A model generated the notes under the pieces. That model was given only the letters and a program-made list of their open reading frames with translations, did not search any database and was not told where the DNA came from. From IMG/VR virus record IMGVR_UViG_3300010396_000064, positions 1-42,781 of that record: a stretch of DNA of 42,781 nt; one strand, written 5' to 3'. Below, one piece after another: positions 1 to 5,992 of this stretch. Source of the DNA: a virus. The position numbers and the translations under genes are program-made. The number at the start of each line of letters is the position of its first letter. Position 1 is the first letter of the stretch.

Positions 1-12
1 ATGAATGCTCAC
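1..12 (-). CDS. 5' end of the small gene that continues at 42781 (circle junction)
   Basis: On the minus strand, bases 12-1 read GTG AGC ATT CAT. The GTG overlaps the TGA stop (11-9) of the preceding gene as GTGA, the same coupling used elsewhere in this operon. If base 1 is joined to base 42781 the frame runs straight into the open frame 42781-42635, giving a 52-residue protein. This piece is meaningful only if the molecule is circular or circularly permuted. Confidence 0.7.
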
Positions 13-188
13 GGCCGCAGCGTCCGGTTAAACTCATCGAGCCAGTTCCTGCTGTCAGGTTGCGGCCGCGAGTCGAGTCGAATGTTTCTGTGGCGGCGGT
101 GATAGCAAATGAAGTCCACCGCCAGCCCGATGATCGAGACGGCCCCTGCAATCGCGAGCACCACGAAGAAGGCTTGCGCGATACTCAT
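9..188 (-). CDS. small single-pass membrane protein (59 aa)
   Basis: Translation from ATG 188 gives a hydrophobic helix at about residues 5-28 (FFVVLAIAGAVSIIGLAV within it). A basic, arginine/histidine-rich stretch follows, ending in NRTLRP. The topology suggests one N-terminal membrane span with a cytoplasmic tail. The start overlaps the stop of the upstream gene as ATGA, so it is translationally coupled. It is the third gene of the leftward early operon from PL. No family is recognised and the function is unknown. Confidence 0.65.
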   Translation of the reverse strand: MSIAQAFFVVLAIAGAVSIIGLAVDFICYHRRHRNIRLDSRPQPDSRNWLDEFNRTLRP

Positions 189-466
189 GGCAGCTTCCCA
201 AAGGCGTCATTCCCGAGTTCCCGCACAAACTCGCGCGGGAACAGCGTCACCGCCTCGACCTTGGGCTCGAAGAAGTGTCCTTCGGCTCCGCAGTGCTTGG
301 TGCTATCGAGCGCACGCTCGAGGCTGCACAGCTGCGGCTCGACCTCTCCGGTCACGAGCGAGAGGAAGCGCGGATGAGAACAGCGGGCGCAGGCGGCATC
401 ATCCAGACGCTGGCTGCCTTGGTACTTTGGTGTGAAGTGGACGCAGTCCTTGCAAAACTTAGACAT
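185..466 (-). CDS. small zinc-ribbon-like protein (93 aa)
   Basis: The start at ATG 466 is chosen because a strong purine-rich ribosome site (GGGGGAG) lies just upstream; a longer upstream reading has no such site. The protein begins MSKFCKDCVHF and has two CxxC pairs (C5/C8 and C26/C29). A further Cys-rich stretch around residues 47-65 is compatible with zinc binding. It overlaps the upstream gene by 8 nt and the downstream gene by 4 nt, so it belongs to the PL operon. Small cysteine-knuckle proteins are common in phage early regions; a specific function cannot be assigned. Confidence 0.7.
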   Translation of the reverse strand: MSKFCKDCVHFTPKYQGSQRLDDAACARCSHPRFLSLVTGEVEPQLCSLERALDSTKHCGAEGHFFEPKVEAVTLFPREFVRELGNDAFGKLP

Positions 467-671
467 GTCGCTCCCCCAGTGTCTGAATGACATAAGTCCA
501 AAAATCTGGACGGGGAGCGGGCGACTCGAGCCACTGCAGATGCAGCGCCCAGTGGGCGTAGTTGGCCTGCCCTGGGTAGCCGCGACGTGCGGCGTGGTCT
601 GCGAGGAGCCGACGGGCGAGCATTGCTTTGCCCAGTTCGGCGGTCGTCAGAATGGATTGCTCTCCGTCCAT
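459..671 (-). CDS. first gene of leftward early operon, unknown function (70 aa)
   Basis: The protein is helical, with Trp-rich stretches (HWALHLQWLES, PDFWTYVIQTLG). The start is set at ATG 671 rather than TTG 689. The predicted PL -10 box (680-685) ends 8 nt before this ATG, so the transcript would begin at or beside the start codon. No Shine-Dalgarno sequence precedes it, which fits leaderless translation. Similar short proteins of unknown role occur at the head of phage early operons. No domain is recognised. Its position suggests it is among the first products made after infection or induction. Confidence 0.6.
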   Translation of the reverse strand: MDGEQSILTTAELGKAMLARRLLADHAARRGYPGQANYAHWALHLQWLESPAPRPDFWTYVIQTLGERHV

Positions 672-679
672 GGAGAGCG

Positions 680-708
680 ACTCTAGCAAGGATTATTTGC
701 TAGCGCAA
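680..708 (-). promoter_or_regulatory. predicted early leftward promoter PL
   Basis: Reading leftward, the -35 box is TTGCGC (708-703), then a 17 bp spacer, then the -10 box TAGAGT (685-680). The -35 hexamer is identical to that of the predicted PR. The spacer contains one complete operator (686-700), and a second operator (705-719) overlaps the -35 box. A bound repressor would therefore block polymerase directly. The expected transcription start is at the ATG at 671. Confidence 0.65.
686..700. promoter_or_regulatory. left operator OL1
   Basis: GCAAGGATTATTTGC fits the repeated GCAA-N7-TTGC pattern. It lies exactly inside the spacer of the predicted PL promoter, mirroring the right-hand site at 1176-1190. 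Confidence 0.7.
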
Positions 709-719
709 GAATTATTTGC
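705..719. promoter_or_regulatory. left operator OL2
   Basis: GCAAGAATTATTTGC fits GCAA-N7-TTGC. Its centre is 19 bp from OL1 and it overlaps the PL -35 box. Confidence 0.7.
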
Positions 720-731
720 GGCGTTGTTCTT

Positions 732-1121
732 CTAGAAGCCTAAGCGCACCCGTGTCGGTGAGGGCCTCTTTTTGGGTTTGACCAGCCTCTTCCGTGCGCT
801 GGTCGATGTTTTTCGCTGCCGTTCTCGCGTCTGCTCGGCCAGTTCCAAGAGCTGATGCCGCGCTCGCTCAAGCTCCGTCGGAGAGCGGGGCGCGAGCGGT
901 GCAACGCAGAAAAGCTCATTGGGCGTGATCAGAAGCAGGTCGCACAGATGCGGAATATCGCGCGCGGGCGGCAGATTGCCGTTGTTAATCCAGTGCTGCG
1001 CCGTCTGTCGGTAGCCGCCCCAAGCGAAGCCCAGATCCGTGATCGTGATCCCGAGGCGCGCCATTGCCTCTTGTAGGCGGGCCACGATTTTCTTAGCAGT
1101 TTCTTCACGCGATTCAGTCAC
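732..1121 (-). CDS. CI-like phage repressor, short form (129 aa)
   Basis: The N-terminal half has the fold expected of a lambda-type repressor. Helix AKKIVARLQEAMARLG (residues 9-24) is followed by a helix-turn-helix at about 26-50, then DIPHLCDLLLITPNELF, typical of the later helices of HTH_3 domains. The C-terminal tail is short and very basic (KRLVKPKKRPSP). The S24/LexA-type autocleavage domain of lambda CI is missing. GTG 1121 is chosen because longer reading would run through the operators, and a -10-like TATTCT (1133-1128) lies 6 nt upstream. No ribosome site is seen, so the mRNA is probably leaderless, as for lambda cI from PRM. It lies between OL and OR and probably represses PL and PR. 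Confidence 0.75.
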   Translation of the reverse strand: MTESREETAKKIVARLQEAMARLGITITDLGFAWGGYRQTAQHWINNGNLPPARDIPHLCDLLLITPNELFCVAPLAPRSPTELERARHQLLELAEQTRERQRKTSTSARKRLVKPKKRPSPTRVRLGF

Positions 1122-1127
1122 ATCGGG

Positions 1128-1133
1128 AGAATA
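1128..1133 (-). promoter_or_regulatory. predicted -10 box of repressor maintenance promoter (PRM)
   Basis: On the minus strand TATTCT lies 6 nt before the repressor GTG. The base 17 bp further upstream begins a poor -35 (GAGACG). A weak -35 is what a promoter needing activation by its own bound repressor would show. The nearest operator (1135-1149) touches the -10 region and could mediate negative control. Confidence 0.45.
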
Positions 1134-1134
1134 T

Positions 1135-1149
1135 GCAAATAAAACTTGC
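1135..1149. promoter_or_regulatory. right operator OR3-like
   Basis: GCAAATAAAACTTGC fits GCAA-N7-TTGC. It is the site nearest the repressor gene and abuts the PRM -10 box, the position of lambda OR3. Confidence 0.65.
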
Positions 1150-1157
1150 CCGTCTCC

Positions 1158-1172
1158 GCAAGGATCGCTTGC
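1158..1172. promoter_or_regulatory. right operator OR2-like
   Basis: GCAAGGATCGCTTGC fits the pattern with extra symmetry (GCAAG...CTTGC). It overlaps the PR -35 box and lies just upstream of the PRM -35 region. Confidence 0.7.
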
Positions 1173-1196
1173 GCCGCAAGGAATATTTGCTACACT
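1169..1196 (+). promoter_or_regulatory. predicted early rightward promoter PR
   Basis: TTGCGC (1169-1174), a 16 bp spacer and TACACT (1191-1196). The ATG of the Cro-like gene begins 8 bases after the -10 box, so the predicted transcript is leaderless. The operator at 1176-1190 fills the spacer. Confidence 0.65.
1176..1190. promoter_or_regulatory. right operator OR1-like
   Basis: GCAAGGAATATTTGC differs from the OL1 site by two bases and occupies the same position relative to its promoter, between -35 and -10. Confidence 0.7.
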
Positions 1197-1203
1197 TGGG
1201 CAC

Positions 1204-1446
1204 ATGACGGGTATCGAAAAAGTCCTCGCGCTTGAAAATGGCTCTGCAACTGCAGTGGCGCGCCGATTAAGCGAGTACCGAGATTGCAGTCGACAGCAGG
1301 TTGAGTACTGGATGAAACGGGGTTATGTGCCCGGCAACTGGGCGCCCCTAGTCACTCGTGAATACGGTGTCTCCCTGCACGACCTCAACCCGACGGTTTA
1401 TCCCAAGGGCATCCCGGTCGCGCGACACGATGCGGTCTCAGCATGA
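1204..1446 (+). CDS. Cro-like/YdaS-type regulator (80 aa)
   Basis: This small protein starts opposite the repressor across a three-operator region. Residues about 13-50 form a helix-turn-helix: SATAVARRLSEY, then SRQQVEYWMKRGYVP. The QQVEYWMKRGYVP segment is characteristic of YdaS/Cro-type phage proteins, whose recognition helix is followed by a W-x-x-x-G turn. The ATG at 1204 has no ribosome site and lies at the predicted PR start point. The expected role is to shut down repressor synthesis and early promoters during lytic growth. It is the first rightward gene and precedes the replication genes. Confidence 0.75.
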   Translation: MTGIEKVLALENGSATAVARRLSEYRDCSRQQVEYWMKRGYVPGNWAPLVTREYGVSLHDLNPTVYPKGIPVARHDAVSA

Positions 1447-1529
1447 TGCGCTGCGCCGCACAGAACGTGAGCGCAATCAAACTTAAGCCAGTTTTTTTTG
1501 GCCTACGGCTTCAACATAAAGCGGCGGTT

Positions 1530-1682
1530 TTAACGATAACGCCGGCGCACGCGCCACATGGCAATAGCTCCGCGCACGCTATCGAAGACGATGTAGCTGA
1601 AGGCGCCGATGAGAAACAGTCCGGTGCCCCCGCCCAAGAGAATCCCGGCCCATATCGCGATTTCGCGCTCGATTTCTCGCAT
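1530..1682 (-). CDS. small antisense membrane protein (50 aa)
   Basis: The minus strand encodes MREIEREIAIWAGILLGGGT and continues through one hydrophobic span (about residues 8-33) to a basic tail (RVRRRYR). A strong purine-rich ribosome site (AAGGAAG) precedes ATG 1682 at good spacing. It lies opposite the transcription direction of cro and the replication gene, in the only sizeable gap of this region. A plus-strand frame over the same bases (1443-1721) is open but has odd composition and reads like the complement of this gene. No family is recognised. A candidate role is membrane-associated lysogen function or superinfection exclusion, purely from position. Confidence 0.5.
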   Translation of the reverse strand: MREIEREIAIWAGILLGGGTGLFLIGAFSYIVFDSVRGAIAMWRVRRRYR

Positions 1683-1708
1683 TTTCTTCTTCCTTCCCTG
1701 ACCGCACC

Positions 1709-1738
1709 AATCTACGCCTAGGAGAACGCCCGTGGCAA
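1709..1738 (-). promoter_or_regulatory. possible promoter for the antisense membrane gene
   Basis: Reading leftward: TTGCCA (1738-1733), an 18 bp spacer, TAGATT (1714-1709). The transcript would begin about 20 nt before ATG 1682 and would include its ribosome site. Confidence 0.35.
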
Positions 1739-1839
1739 AGAGCGGGGAGGGCGAGGCACATCCAACGGATGCAAAAAGCGCCAGACACGCGGCGCTTTTT
1801 TCCTTTTGTCCGACAGAAATAAGGCACCGACGCCCATGA
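1732..1839 (+). CDS. possible 35-aa leader peptide before the replication gene
   Basis: GTG 1732 follows an ideal AGGAG ribosome site at 7 nt spacing. The frame reads VAKSGEGEAHPTDAKSAR, then HAALFSFCPTEIRHRRP, and its TGA overlaps the next gene's ATG (1836) as ATGA. The coding frame passes straight through the hairpin and T-run at 1773-1801. The peptide resembles no known protein. It could be a chance frame, or a translated leader whose ribosomes open the hairpin. Confidence 0.35.
   Translation: MAKSGEGEAHPTDAKSARHAALFSFCPTEIRHRRP
1773..1801. terminator. intrinsic terminator-like hairpin
   Basis: AAAAAGCGCC, an 8 nt loop, then GGCGCTTTTTT: a five-pair GC stem flanked by A and T runs, so it could work on both strands. 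It lies between cro and the replication gene. It may limit read-through from PR, or insulate the minus-strand promoter nearby. Confidence 0.6.
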
Positions 1840-2606
1840 GTGGATGGATCAAGCTCGAGAAGGATCTGCTCACTGATCCGCGGCTTCTATCTGCGGCAGC
1901 CGCGCTAGCCAAGCGCTATCACCTGTGTGAGTTCCAAGGAGGTATCGCCGGACTGTGTGATGTCGGTAACGATTCACCGTTACCAGGCATAACGCTGGTG
2001 CTAGGCGGCCTCGCGCGTCTCTGGGTTATCGCAGACACTCACATCGGCGAGGATGACATCCTTGCCCTCACATCCGACCAGATAGATGAGCTCGTCGGGA
2101 TCGACGGATTCTGCGAGGTCCTCCCAGACGAGTGGCTTCAGGTCCTCGACGGCAAACGCGTAAAACTTCCCAACTATCACGCACATAACGGCAGTATAGC
2201 GAAAGAACGCGCCCAGAATTCCAAGCGTCAAGCTGAGTTCAAAACCCGTAACGCTGCTAACGCATTCTCTGGTAACGGTCGATCGTTACCAGACCAAGAC
2301 CAAGAGAAGACCAAGACTAAGAATATAAATCCCCCCCTACCCCCAGAGGGGGCTGATGGATTGGATCCGGTTGCTTGGAATCTTTGGCAGGGCTACCGAA
2401 AGCTCAAACCAAAATCCATCGCGCTGGCTCAGAAGAAGCTCGCAGCCTTCGGCGCTGAACAACTGGCCGTCGTTGAACAGTCCATCGCCAACGGTTGGAA
2501 GGGACTGTTCGAACTCAAGCGCGCCGGCCCTACGCGAGGTGCTCCCGTGAAATTCAGGACGCCCGAGGAAATCGAGGCAGAGGAGGCCGCCCGTGCTCAG
2601 CACTGA
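1836..2606 (+). CDS. phage replication initiator-like protein (256 aa)
   Basis: The start MSGWIKLEKDLLTDPRLLSA and the later segment LGGLARLWVIADTHI are typical of a common phage protein encoded just before helicase-loader-like genes. Further on are DEWLQVLDG and the YHAHNGSIAKERAQ stretch that usually closes the N-terminal winged-helix-like domain. The middle (about residues 140-180) is polar and probably a linker; the C-terminal part is helical and ends in an acidic, Ala/Glu-rich tail. ATG 1836 is preferred over TTG 1806 because it has an AAGG site and family-like N-terminus. It overlaps the next gene. The likely role is binding the origin and recruiting host replication proteins, inferred from family resemblance and position; no catalytic motif is seen. 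Confidence 0.55.
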   Translation: MSGWIKLEKDLLTDPRLLSAAAALAKRYHLCEFQGGIAGLCDVGNDSPLPGITLVLGGLARLWVIADTHIGEDDILALTSDQIDELVGIDGFCEVLPDEWLQVLDGKRVKLPNYHAHNGSIAKERAQNSKRQAEFKTRNAANAFSGNGRSLPDQDQEKTKTKNINPPLPPEGADGLDPVAWNLWQGYRKLKPKSIALAQKKLAAFGAEQLAVVEQSIANGWKGLFELKRAGPTRGAPVKFRTPEEIEAEEAARAQH

Positions 2607-3126
2607 TCGCGCCGAATTCGAGTCTGTCCTGGGTGCGATGTTTGGCGCCTGGAACCGAGTGCTATCGGCCAACACCATCGAGGGATATTGGAAGGGCTGC
2701 CAACTGATGGACCTCTCGCAGTTCGTCAGATGCTGCAACAAGGCCATCCAGAGCTACACCGAGGACTCAACGCAAAGACTGCCCGATGTGGGGGCGCTGT
2801 GGGCTATGAAGCGCAGTTTGCGCGTGGTGCCTGCGGTCAATCACGAGCGGCTGTCCTCCTGGCGTGGGGACCACTGGGACGAGAAGGCCAACCTCCATTT
2901 GCTGGCCTATATCCAGATCAACCCAAAGCGCTACTCGGACGGCAACCCCCAGAGCAAATGCACCCAATCACGCACGGCCTGCCTGGTCCAGGCGAAAGAC
3001 CAGTGGGCGGCCTTGATGCGGGCCTCGGTGCGCGTCGACAAAGCTGACCAGAAGGAAGTCTGGGCCAACTGCATGGCTGAGGCGGAGCGGCAGATTGATG
3101 TCCTGAGCCAGGGGAGGGCGGCATGA
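2593..3126 (+). CDS. replication-locus protein, helicase-loader-like position (177 aa)
   Basis: GTG 2593 has a strong AGGAGG site 7 nt upstream and overlaps the previous gene. The N-terminal region (STDRAEFESVLGAMFGAW) and the following helices match the layout of a frequent phage protein found after the replication initiator. In those, about 80 residues of helical domain precede a variable C-terminal part. There is no Walker motif, so it is not a DnaC-type ATPase. It may help load the host replicative helicase or act as an adaptor. That is inferred from synteny, not from motifs. Confidence 0.5.
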   Translation: MLSTDRAEFESVLGAMFGAWNRVLSANTIEGYWKGCQLMDLSQFVRCCNKAIQSYTEDSTQRLPDVGALWAMKRSLRVVPAVNHERLSSWRGDHWDEKANLHLLAYIQINPKRYSDGNPQSKCTQSRTACLVQAKDQWAALMRASVRVDKADQKEVWANCMAEAERQIDVLSQGRAA

Positions 3127-3127
3127 G

Positions 3128-3457
3128 ATGGCTGATGGAGCAGATCTGCTCGATTTTCAGCTTCGGGCGGTGGGCATCACGCTCGAGCGCGAATACCGCT
3201 TTCATCCGAGCCGACTATGGCGCCTCGATCTTGCGTCGCTTCCAGAGCGACTCGCCGTCGAAGTCGAAGGCGGCGTATTTACCGGGGGTCGTCACATACG
3301 CGGAACCGGCTTCACTCGTGACTGCGAGAAATACGCCGAGCTCGCCATCCTCGGCTGGAGGCTCATCCGTGTCACCACCGACCAGGTCCGAGACGGCGTG
3401 GCTCTGGGATGGATTGAACGGGCGCTTCAACCGCATCGACTGGGAGGAGTGAGGTGA
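3128..3457 (+). CDS. VSR/DUF559-like phage endonuclease (109 aa)
   Basis: The sequence shows the compact core of a PD-(D/E)xK nuclease. An N-terminal YRFHPSRLWRLDLA strand carries the Asp; LAVEVEGG supplies the E-x-E/G strand. Next come a loop with Gly/His/Arg (GGRHIRGTGFTRDCEKY) and the strand ILGWRLIRVT, which is diagnostic of Vsr/DUF559-like enzymes. The length suits the single-domain phage forms. These are thought to cleave branched or mismatched DNA. Sitting between replication genes and terminase, it could trim replication intermediates before packaging. ATG 3128 follows the upstream stop immediately and a GGGGAGGG site lies 9-10 nt upstream. Confidence 0.7.
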   Translation: MADGADLLDFQLRAVGITLEREYRFHPSRLWRLDLASLPERLAVEVEGGVFTGGRHIRGTGFTRDCEKYAELAILGWRLIRVTTDQVRDGVALGWIERALQPHRLGGVR

Positions 3458-3681
3458 GGAGGCACCCGCCGAACTACTTCACCGGAAACCACACCTTCAG
3501 CCGTCACTTCTGTCCCAACTGCCTAGACAGCACGCTTCACCACCACTTTCGCTGCATCCACTGTCATGAGGCCCAACCGATGAAACCTCCTCCGCATGCC
3601 GAACGCTTGAAACCTCGGGAGAAGATAAAACTCATGGATAGCTTGCGTCTTCTGGGCCGGCGCGTATTCTCGGACCGCTGA
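3454..3681 (+). CDS. small zinc-ribbon protein (75 aa)
   Basis: GTG 3454 has GGGAGGAG upstream and overlaps the nuclease stop. Two metal-binding pairs are visible, CPNC near residue 20 and CIHC near residue 34, separated by a His-rich loop (STLHHHFRC). A basic C-terminal tail follows. This is a zinc-ribbon arrangement, likely DNA- or RNA-binding or a partner-binding module. No named family is recognised. Confidence 0.6.
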   Translation: MRRHPPNYFTGNHTFSRHFCPNCLDSTLHHHFRCIHCHEAQPMKPPPHAERLKPREKIKLMDSLRLLGRRVFSDR

Positions 3682-3683
3682 CT

Positions 3684-3854
3684 ATGCCTTGGTCAGCACA
3701 AACCTTTAAGTCGCGGCACAACCACCAGCTCTCGCCCCATGCGGCAGCTGTGGCCGCCAAAATTGCCAATCACGTGCTGGAGTCGGGCAAGTCCGATGCG
3801 AGTGCCATTCGCATTGCCAATGCGGCTGTGCCCAAGCAAAGGGGCAAGCGATGA
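3684..3854 (+). CDS. conserved small phage protein (56 aa)
   Basis: Translation starts MPWSAQTFKSRHNHQLSPHA and continues with a helix KIANHVLESG and the ending IRIANAAVPKQRGKR. This pattern (F-K-S-x-H-N near the start and A-I-R-I-A-N-A near the end) recurs in short proteins near phage terminase genes. They are often called hypothetical, with a helical basic fold. The stop overlaps the next ATG as ATGA. Confidence 0.65.
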   Translation: MPWSAQTFKSRHNHQLSPHAAAVAAKIANHVLESGKSDASAIRIANAAVPKQRGKR

Positions 3855-4198
3855 GCGAGACGATCGATTCCACGGCCGAAGAGATCGAGCCGACACCGTT
3901 TCGCAAAGCCCAAGAACGCCTAGTCGCGGCTCTTCAGCGCACGACCAACCCTCAAGTGGCGGGACTGGCCGCCTATGTGAATGGGGCTCTCATGTCGGCA
4001 CGCCTCAATGCCATTCTGGAATTCATCACCACAGAGACCAATGGGACCTGGACTCCCAAGGAGCGCATCGACTCGCTTCTGGTCAAGCACCTGAACGCCA
4101 CGGCTGATCAGATCGAACAGGCCTCCCGCTCAGCCCCTCGAGTGGTGGTTCCGGACAATGCGGATGCTGCCGTCAAGCGCGTCATCAATGGGCACTGA
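3851..4198 (+). CDS. hypothetical protein upstream of terminase (115 aa)
   Basis: This is a mostly helical, acidic N-terminal protein with FRKAQERLVAALQ and a central RLNAILEFITTETNG segment. It overlaps the upstream gene by 4 nt and ends just before the candidate small terminase subunit. It may be a packaging accessory or a second small-terminase-like component. No DNA-binding motif is obvious, so the function is open. Confidence 0.6.
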   Translation: MSETIDSTAEEIEPTPFRKAQERLVAALQRTTNPQVAGLAAYVNGALMSARLNAILEFITTETNGTWTPKERIDSLLVKHLNATADQIEQASRSAPRVVVPDNADAAVKRVINGH

Positions 4199-4199
4199 G

Positions 4200-4463
4200 A
4201 TGGCCGCTCGTCTCAACAAGCGCCATAGCGAGCTGGTCCTGGCTCGAATCCGTACCAGTCAGCTGGTCAACCGCTTGCAGAACAGCGTATTACCGGATGA
4301 GAAAGGCCAGGTCACGCCTTTGACGGCTGAACAGGTCCGTTCGGCCTGCTTTTTGATCGAGCGCACCCTGGCTCGAGCCGAAAACCCCAAGGACCTGAAC
4401 GTTACGGGGAACTTGAGTATCACGGTCGCGACGGGCATCCCGGATGCAAACGCAAACCGTTGA
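4200..4463 (+). CDS. putative terminase small subunit-like protein (87 aa)
   Basis: From ATG 4200 the protein reads MAARLNKRHSELVLARIR and then TSQLVNRLQNSVL, followed by LTAEQVRSACFLIERTLARA. This R-T-S-Q-L-x-N-R-L-Q plus a Q-V-x-x-A-x-x-L-I-x-x-T-L helix is a recurrent pattern in short phage proteins placed directly before the large terminase subunit. A longer in-frame start exists at 4158, but it overlaps the previous gene and has no ribosome site. The gene overlaps terL by 20 nt. Small terminases recognise phage DNA for packaging; the assignment rests on pattern and position. Confidence 0.55.
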   Translation: MAARLNKRHSELVLARIRTSQLVNRLQNSVLPDEKGQVTPLTAEQVRSACFLIERTLARAENPKDLNVTGNLSITVATGIPDANANR

Positions 4464-5799
4464 CTTAGGTTTCAAGCCCCGTCCCTGGCAGCTCAAAGCC
4501 CTGCAGAGCCTCAAGCGCTTCTCCGTCCTGGTCGTGCATCGTCGAGGCGGCAAGACGCTGGCGGCCATCATGAAGACCATCGATGCGGCGCTTCGGCTTC
4601 AGCGCCCCAATGGCCGCTTCGCCTTCATCGCCCCGGAGCTCAAGCAGGCCAAGGACAACGCCTGGCATTACGTACGCGACTATGCGAGCAAGGTGCCACG
4701 GACGCGCATTCATGAGTCGGAACTGTGGGTTGAGTTCGCTCATAACGGCGCCCGGATTCGCCTCTATGGTGCGGATGATCCCGACAACCTTCGCGGCGGA
4801 TATCTCGATGGCGTGGTGCTCGATGAGGTGGCGCAGCTCAAGTCCTACGTCTGGGGCGAGGTCCTGCTCCCTCAGCTGGCAGACCGGCAGGGCTGGGCGA
4901 TTTTCATCGGGACGCCCAAGGGCACGAACCTGCTGAGTGAGCGCTACTACAAGGCGCTGCAGGATCCGACCTGGTACGCCGAGTGCTTCACGATCGATGA
5001 CACCCACGCCATACCGGAGGCTGAGCTTGAGGTCATGCGGGCCCAGCAGACCGAACAGCAGTGGCGCCAGGAGATGCTCTGTGACTTCAACGCGAGCTCG
5101 GATGAAGCCCTCATTGGAATCGATCTGGTTAGAGCTGCGCTCGGCCGACACCTACGCAGCGATGCGTACGACTTTGCTGGAAAGGTTCTCGGTGTTGACG
5201 TGGCTCTCGGAGGTGGAGACAAGACGGTCCTCCAACTGCGGCAAGGACTCGCCGCCTTCAAGCCCGACGTCCTTGATCTGCGAGACCCCAAGCAAATAGG
5301 CGACTTCGTCGCGGTCAAGATCGACCAGTGCCGCGTCGATACGACCTTCGTCGATGCCTCCGGCGGTTGGGGCTCGGGCGTGATCAGCCGGCTGACTGAG
5401 CTCGGCTACAGTCCCATCGGCGTGGACTTTGGCGGCAAGCCGACCGACTCGCGCTTTGCCAACAAGTCGGCGGAGATGTGGTGGCAGATGAAGCTCTGGC
5501 TGGAATCGGGCGGAGCACTGCCAGACGATAACAGCTACATCGTCGATATGACCGGCCGGCTCTACGACTACAAGAACGCTGCGGGCAAGTTGGCCCTCGA
5601 GAAGAAGGAAGCCATGAAGGCGCGCGGCTTGAAGTCCCCGGACCTCGCCGATGCGCTCGCACTCACGTTTGCCGCGCCGGTTGCGGCCAAGCGCATTGAA
5701 CTGCCGGGATTTGAGTATCAGCTGCAGTACACGCGCAACGTCCACGAATACGACCCATTTGAACGCGCACAGCGCGAGCGGGAGCGAGTCTATGGCTGA
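4444..5799 (+). CDS. terL: terminase large subunit (451 aa)
   Basis: This is the packaging motor ATPase and nuclease that cuts and pumps DNA through the portal. The N-terminal ATPase has a deviant Walker A, HRRGGKT (residues 32-38). Walker B is VVLDE (124-128), and the coupling motif IGTPKG is at 155-160. The C-terminal RNase H-like nuclease begins with VLGVDVALGGGDKT, carries the conserved FVDASGG strand and ends with SPDLADALALTF, where Asp residues bind metal. The length is normal to slightly short for the family. It is overlapped upstream by the small-subunit candidate and downstream by a 66-aa gene. Confidence 0.95.
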   Translation: MQTQTVDLGFKPRPWQLKALQSLKRFSVLVVHRRGGKTLAAIMKTIDAALRLQRPNGRFAFIAPELKQAKDNAWHYVRDYASKVPRTRIHESELWVEFAHNGARIRLYGADDPDNLRGGYLDGVVLDEVAQLKSYVWGEVLLPQLADRQGWAIFIGTPKGTNLLSERYYKALQDPTWYAECFTIDDTHAIPEAELEVMRAQQTEQQWRQEMLCDFNASSDEALIGIDLVRAALGRHLRSDAYDFAGKVLGVDVALGGGDKTVLQLRQGLAAFKPDVLDLRDPKQIGDFVAVKIDQCRVDTTFVDASGGWGSGVISRLTELGYSPIGVDFGGKPTDSRFANKSAEMWWQMKLWLESGGALPDDNSYIVDMTGRLYDYKNAAGKLALEKKEAMKARGLKSPDLADALALTFAAPVAAKRIELPGFEYQLQYTRNVHEYDPFERAQRERERVYG

Positions 5800-5992
5800 C
5801 AAAGTGGGTCGACCGATCAAGCCGGTCTACGGCATCAAGAGCGATGAGCAGGGCTATCGCGCGGCAATCAACGAACTCTCAACGCTCATCGCGCTACGTC
5901 AGGGCTGGTCTCACCATGCGGCCAGGCGGGCGGCGATCAAGGAGCGTATCGAGGAACTATTCGATCAACTCTGGCCAGAGGAGAAAGCGTAA
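5792..5992 (+). CDS. small helical hypothetical protein (66 aa)
   Basis: ATG 5792 overlaps the terminase stop by 8 nt and has GGGAG upstream. The protein begins MADKVGRPIKPVYGIKSDEQ and then forms one amphipathic helical region ending in ERIEELFDQLWPEEKA. It is the first gene of the extra block between terminase and portal. No family is recognised. Confidence 0.6.
   Translation: MADKVGRPIKPVYGIKSDEQGYRAAINELSTLIALRQGWSHHAARRAAIKERIEELFDQLWPEEKA

Noticed and set aside
1443-1721. Plus-strand 92-aa frame overlapping cro by ATGA
   Set aside because: Its middle is the complement of the 50-aa minus-strand membrane gene, the composition is uneven, and no family pattern is visible; kept only as a weak alternative.
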